Positions 6,691 to 8,160 of a DNA stretch of 8,160 nucleotides are shown one piece after another. Below the pieces are notes generated by a model, which worked only from the letters and a program-made list of their open reading frames with translations, was not told the origin of the DNA and did no database searches. The translations under genes and the position numbers were made by a program. The stretch is from Clostridia bacterium (GTDB taxonomy: Bacteria; Bacillota; Clostridia; Oscillospirales; CAG-272): NCBI GenBank assembly GCA_017416885.1, contig JAFQAM010000138.1:1-8160 (forward strand), given 5' to 3'. How positions within the stretch are numbered: the first letter of the stretch is position 1; each line of letters begins with the position of its first letter.

Positions 6691-6719
6691 ATTTTAATGC
6701 ACAAATGTGAATTTGTCAA
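6691..6719 (-). promoter_or_regulatory. Leftward promoter of the virion operon, with operator in its spacer
   Basis: On the minus strand a perfect TTGACA (6719-6714) is followed by exactly 17 bases and TAAAAT (6696-6691, five of six consensus bases). The predicted start is near 6684, and the first real gene downstream is the adaptor gene at 6528. The operator at 6698-6711 fills the spacer, so a bound repressor would block the promoter directly. Confidence 0.75.
6698..6711. promoter_or_regulatory. Operator-like site B inside the leftward promoter
   Basis: TGCACA-AA-TGTGAA is an inverted repeat with one mismatch between arms. Read on the minus strand it matches the 14-base core of the site at 6771-6784 at 13 of 14 bases. 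It is centred 52.5 bases from site A and 73 bases from the site near 6777. Confidence 0.7.
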
Positions 6720-6748
6720 TACTCAAATTTCACTTTTATGCATTTTTG

Positions 6749-6754
6749 TATAAT
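6749..6754 (+). promoter_or_regulatory. Possible second -10 box close to the repressor gene
   Basis: A perfect TATAAT lies 51 bases before the repressor ATG and just upstream of the third operator, a sensible place for a repressor promoter. No good -35 box is found 16-18 bases upstream, and the TG before it is not spaced as an extended -10. It may be chance in AT-rich DNA. Confidence 0.3.
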
Positions 6755-6769
6755 TGCACAAAAATCATT

Positions 6770-6785
6770 ATTCACATTTGTGAAT
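6770..6785. promoter_or_regulatory. Operator-like site D before the repressor ribosome site
   Basis: ATTCACA-TT-TGTGAAT has perfect 7-base arms around a 2-base centre, the best palindrome of the region. It ends 6 bases before the repressor ribosome site (GAAAGGA, 6792-6798). A protein bound here could act as a roadblock for repressor transcription or pair with the upstream sites. Confidence 0.7.
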
Positions 6786-6805
6786 TTTAACGAAAGGATA
6801 CAATT

Positions 6806-7462
6806 ATGTTAACTGAACAAGAAAAGCTTACCTTAACAAGAATAATAGGACTATTAAAGGAAAAGAAAATATCAAAAAGAGAGTTTTGCCAATATTTGAA
6901 TGTTTCACCCTCAAATTTTGGAAATTGGGTTTCCGGAAGAAATACATCATATATGAAATATATTCACGCCATAGCAAGCTTTTTAGATGTTTCCATTGAC
7001 TATCTTTTAGGAAAGGAAAATGCTACACTTGATGCTGATAAAACAAATGTTGTTGATATTGAACAAGAAAATGTTTATATGATACCTGTTTTTGAAAGCG
7101 TTTCTGCAGGCTTTGGTGCTTTAGCGCACGATGTAGTTATTGATTATGAGCCTCTTTATATTCGTAGTGAATCCGAAGCAAAGGAAACGATTTGCATAAG
7201 GGTTAAGGGTGACAGTATGTTTCCATTAATTGATGATGGAGACACAATTCAGGTACACAAGCAGACAAGTGTCGACAGCGGTGCCATTGCCGTTGTTCTT
7301 CTTGACGGAGAAGAGGCGCTTGTTAAAAAGGTAATTTATGGGGAGACTTGGATCGAATTACATTCTATAAATCCAATGTACAAAACCATGCGCTTTGAAA
7401 ATGAAAATGTCCTAAGATTAAAGGTCTTAGGACAAGTCAAAAAAATTATTAAGATTTGCTAA
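6806..7462 (+). CDS. LexA/CI-type phage repressor: HTH domain plus S24 self-cleaving peptidase domain
   Basis: The 218-residue protein is a complete repressor that should bind operator DNA as a dimer and inactivate itself under RecA during DNA damage. Residues about 6-68 form an XRE-type helix-turn-helix domain (KREFCQYLNVSPSNFGNWVSG, then the typical FLDVSIDYLLG end). Residues 71-90 are an acidic linker. Residues 92-218 are a LexA-like S24 domain: a predicted cleavage bond Ala101-Gly102 in VSAGFG, nucleophile Ser137 in GDSM, and general-base Lys174 in ALVKKV. All key residues are present, so it should be SOS-inducible. GAAAGGA lies 7 bases before the ATG. The gene is convergent with the partial gene to its right and divergent from the virion operon to its left. 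Repeated palindromes upstream are its likely operators. Domain calls are firm; the regulated promoters are inferred. Confidence 0.92.
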   Translation: MLTEQEKLTLTRIIGLLKEKKISKREFCQYLNVSPSNFGNWVSGRNTSYMKYIHAIASFLDVSIDYLLGKENATLDADKTNVVDIEQENVYMIPVFESVSAGFGALAHDVVIDYEPLYIRSESEAKETICIRVKGDSMFPLIDDGDTIQVHKQTSVDSGAIAVVLLDGEEALVKKVIYGETWIELHSINPMYKTMRFENENVLRLKVLGQVKKIIKIC

Positions 7463-7477
7463 TTTGCATACATATTA

Positions 7478-7512
7478 AAAATGCGGAATCCCATAATGGC
7501 ATTCCGCATTTT
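7478..7512. terminator. Bidirectional intrinsic terminator between convergent genes
   Basis: AAAATGCGGAAT (7478-7489) pairs perfectly with 7501-7512, a 12-bp stem. Within the 11-base loop, CCA and TGG can extend it past a C:C mismatch. A run of A before the stem and T at its end give T-rich tails in both directions, stronger leftward. It ends both the repressor transcript and that of the gene at 7567-8160, insulating the virion operon from the gene to the right. Confidence 0.85.
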
Positions 7513-7566
7513 GCGTTTATATTTTGTTGTACTCAAAAGCTATCCTTTAAGGTATGTCTTTTGTAT

Positions 7567-8160
7567 TTATTCCTCTGCTTTTGGAATAGTATTATATGAA
7601 ATTGCGCTGAGTGTGTTTGTTTTTTGTGTGGATTGTAGGTAAACAACGCTGATATCGTCGCCGTTTTTAACTACAACATAGCTTGCAATTACTAATTCAA
7701 TATCTAATTGATTTTCGTTCATTCCTGTTAAAACAAAATCGTATGATGCATATTCTCTGCCTACCTCGGCTTTAACTACGCTTCCGTTTGAAAGGATAGC
7801 TGCGTTTCCGTTTTCGTCAAGAGGACTTATGTCGCCAAGATTTTGCTTGCCTGCGGCTACAATACCGTAGGTGAGTGTCTTGCCTGTCATTTCCTCATAT
7901 TGAGAAATTGCTTTTGTATCAACAATAAATGATGCTACAATACCGTATGAGCCGTCCTCGGGTGTTGAGTAGCCCAAGAACTTAAATAACGGCGCTGCCT
8001 TAATATTTTCGTCTGCCATTGTAATGCCGCAACGCTTACAAACCGCAAGCATACCGCTTTCAAGGTAGCTATCGTAATGGATATTTCCTGTCTTGTTTGG
8101 ATCTGCCTCGTGGCCAAGCGGAGACAAATCAGCCTCGGTATCTAATGTTAGCTGGTCAAA
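7567..8160 (-). CDS. C-terminal 197 residues of a surface or virion protein with LGH...CxxCG motif (runs off right edge)
   Basis: The frame is open to the right edge, so this is the C-terminus of a longer protein; the TTG at 8127 is an internal codon, because the frame continues upstream as FDQLTLDTEADL. Visible residues 15-45 contain LGH (His17), His28 and CKRCG (Cys41, Cys44), like the degenerate LGH...CxxCG repeats I associate with large secreted proteins of gut Firmicutes. The rest is one beta-rich domain: FKFLGYSTPEDGSYGIVASF, an ISQYEEMTGKTLTYGIVAAG stretch, a REYASYDFVLTGM strand and a C-terminal IASYVVVKNGD strand. GC content looks higher by eye than in the hub gene. It has no promoter in the window and ends at a bidirectional terminator. 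A capsid protein with an appended exterior domain (from its place before the adaptor), a tail fibre end or a lysogenic surface protein are all possible; I cannot choose. Confidence 0.6.
   Translation of the reverse strand, partial: FDQLTLDTEADLSPLGHEADPNKTGNIHYDSYLESGMLAVCKRCGITMADENIKAAPLFKFLGYSTPEDGSYGIVASFIVDTKAISQYEEMTGKTLTYGIVAAGKQNLGDISPLDENGNAAILSNGSVVKAEVGREYASYDFVLTGMNENQLDIELVIASYVVVKNGDDISVVYLQSTQKTNTLSAISYNTIPKAEE

Larger units (their letters stand above)
6529..6805. other. 277-base control region between repressor and virion operon
   Basis: No gene longer than two codons is visible here. From left to right the region holds the adaptor ribosome site (6536-6543), a very AT-rich leader, a ribosome site followed by a two-codon ORF (6592-6615), a rightward promoter with an operator (6636-6664), a leftward promoter with an operator (6691-6719), a possible extra -10 box (6749-6754), a third operator (6770-6785) and the repressor ribosome site (6792-6798). 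The two strong promoters point at each other with predicted start points only about 13 bases apart. Confidence 0.8.

Noticed and set aside
6645..6785. CRISPR-like or iteron-like reading of the repeated TTCACA/TGTGAA elements
   Set aside because: There are only three short palindromes at unequal distances, in promoter spacers and next to a repressor gene; operators explain them better than an array or a replication origin.
7935..8117. 60-codon frame on the minus strand
   Set aside because: It is a shifted frame within the partial surface-protein gene, Arg- and Gln-rich in the way frame-shifted translations often are, and lacks a ribosome site.
8125..8127. TTG at 8127 as the start of the rightmost gene
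   Set aside because: The frame stays open without a stop to 8160 and no ribosome site precedes the TTG, so the gene is cut by the window edge.

Overview
The window looks like part of a prophage or phage genome from a low-GC Firmicute, most likely a gut Clostridia-type host. The signs are AT-rich DNA, strong GGAGG-type Shine-Dalgarno sites, sigma-A promoters close to consensus, TAA/TAG stops with the standard code, and a tightly packed leftward block of virion genes. No host housekeeping gene, tRNA, rRNA, integrase, CRISPR array or insertion sequence is visible.

Reading leftward, the direction of most genes, the window opens with the C-terminal 197 residues of a surface or virion protein of uncertain role (7567-8160). 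A bidirectional terminator follows (7478-7512), then a convergent LexA/CI-type repressor gene on the + strand (6806-7462). Next is a 277-base control region (6529-6805) holding face-to-face promoters and palindromic operators. After it comes a translationally coupled virion block: a head-tail adaptor-like protein (6136-6528), a head-closure-like protein (5753-6136), an 81-residue protein (5508-5753), a 318-residue putative tail protein (4559-5515) and a 158-residue Gly/Ala-rich protein (4078-4554). A stand-alone + strand gene for a small two-helix membrane protein (3710-4063), with its own promoter and terminator, interrupts the block. The block then resumes with a 1002-residue tail-hub-like protein (625-3633) and a BppU-like baseplate protein that runs off the left edge (1-603).

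The most notable element is the control region. A leftward promoter (TTGACA, 17 bp, TAAAAT) and a rightward promoter (TTGCAA, 17 bp, extended TATAAT) point at each other, and each carries a TTCACA/TGTGAA-type operator inside its spacer. A third operator sits just before the repressor ribosome-binding site. The likely circuit is that the S24-family repressor represses both itself and the leftward virion operon, and is cleaved on DNA damage. It is unusual that the first gene after the leftward promoter is a virion connector gene rather than an early gene. No tape-measure gene lies between the connector genes and the hub gene, so a short tail, or a tape-measure role for the 158-residue protein, should be considered. 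Product names for the virion genes come from sequence pattern and gene order, not from a database search.
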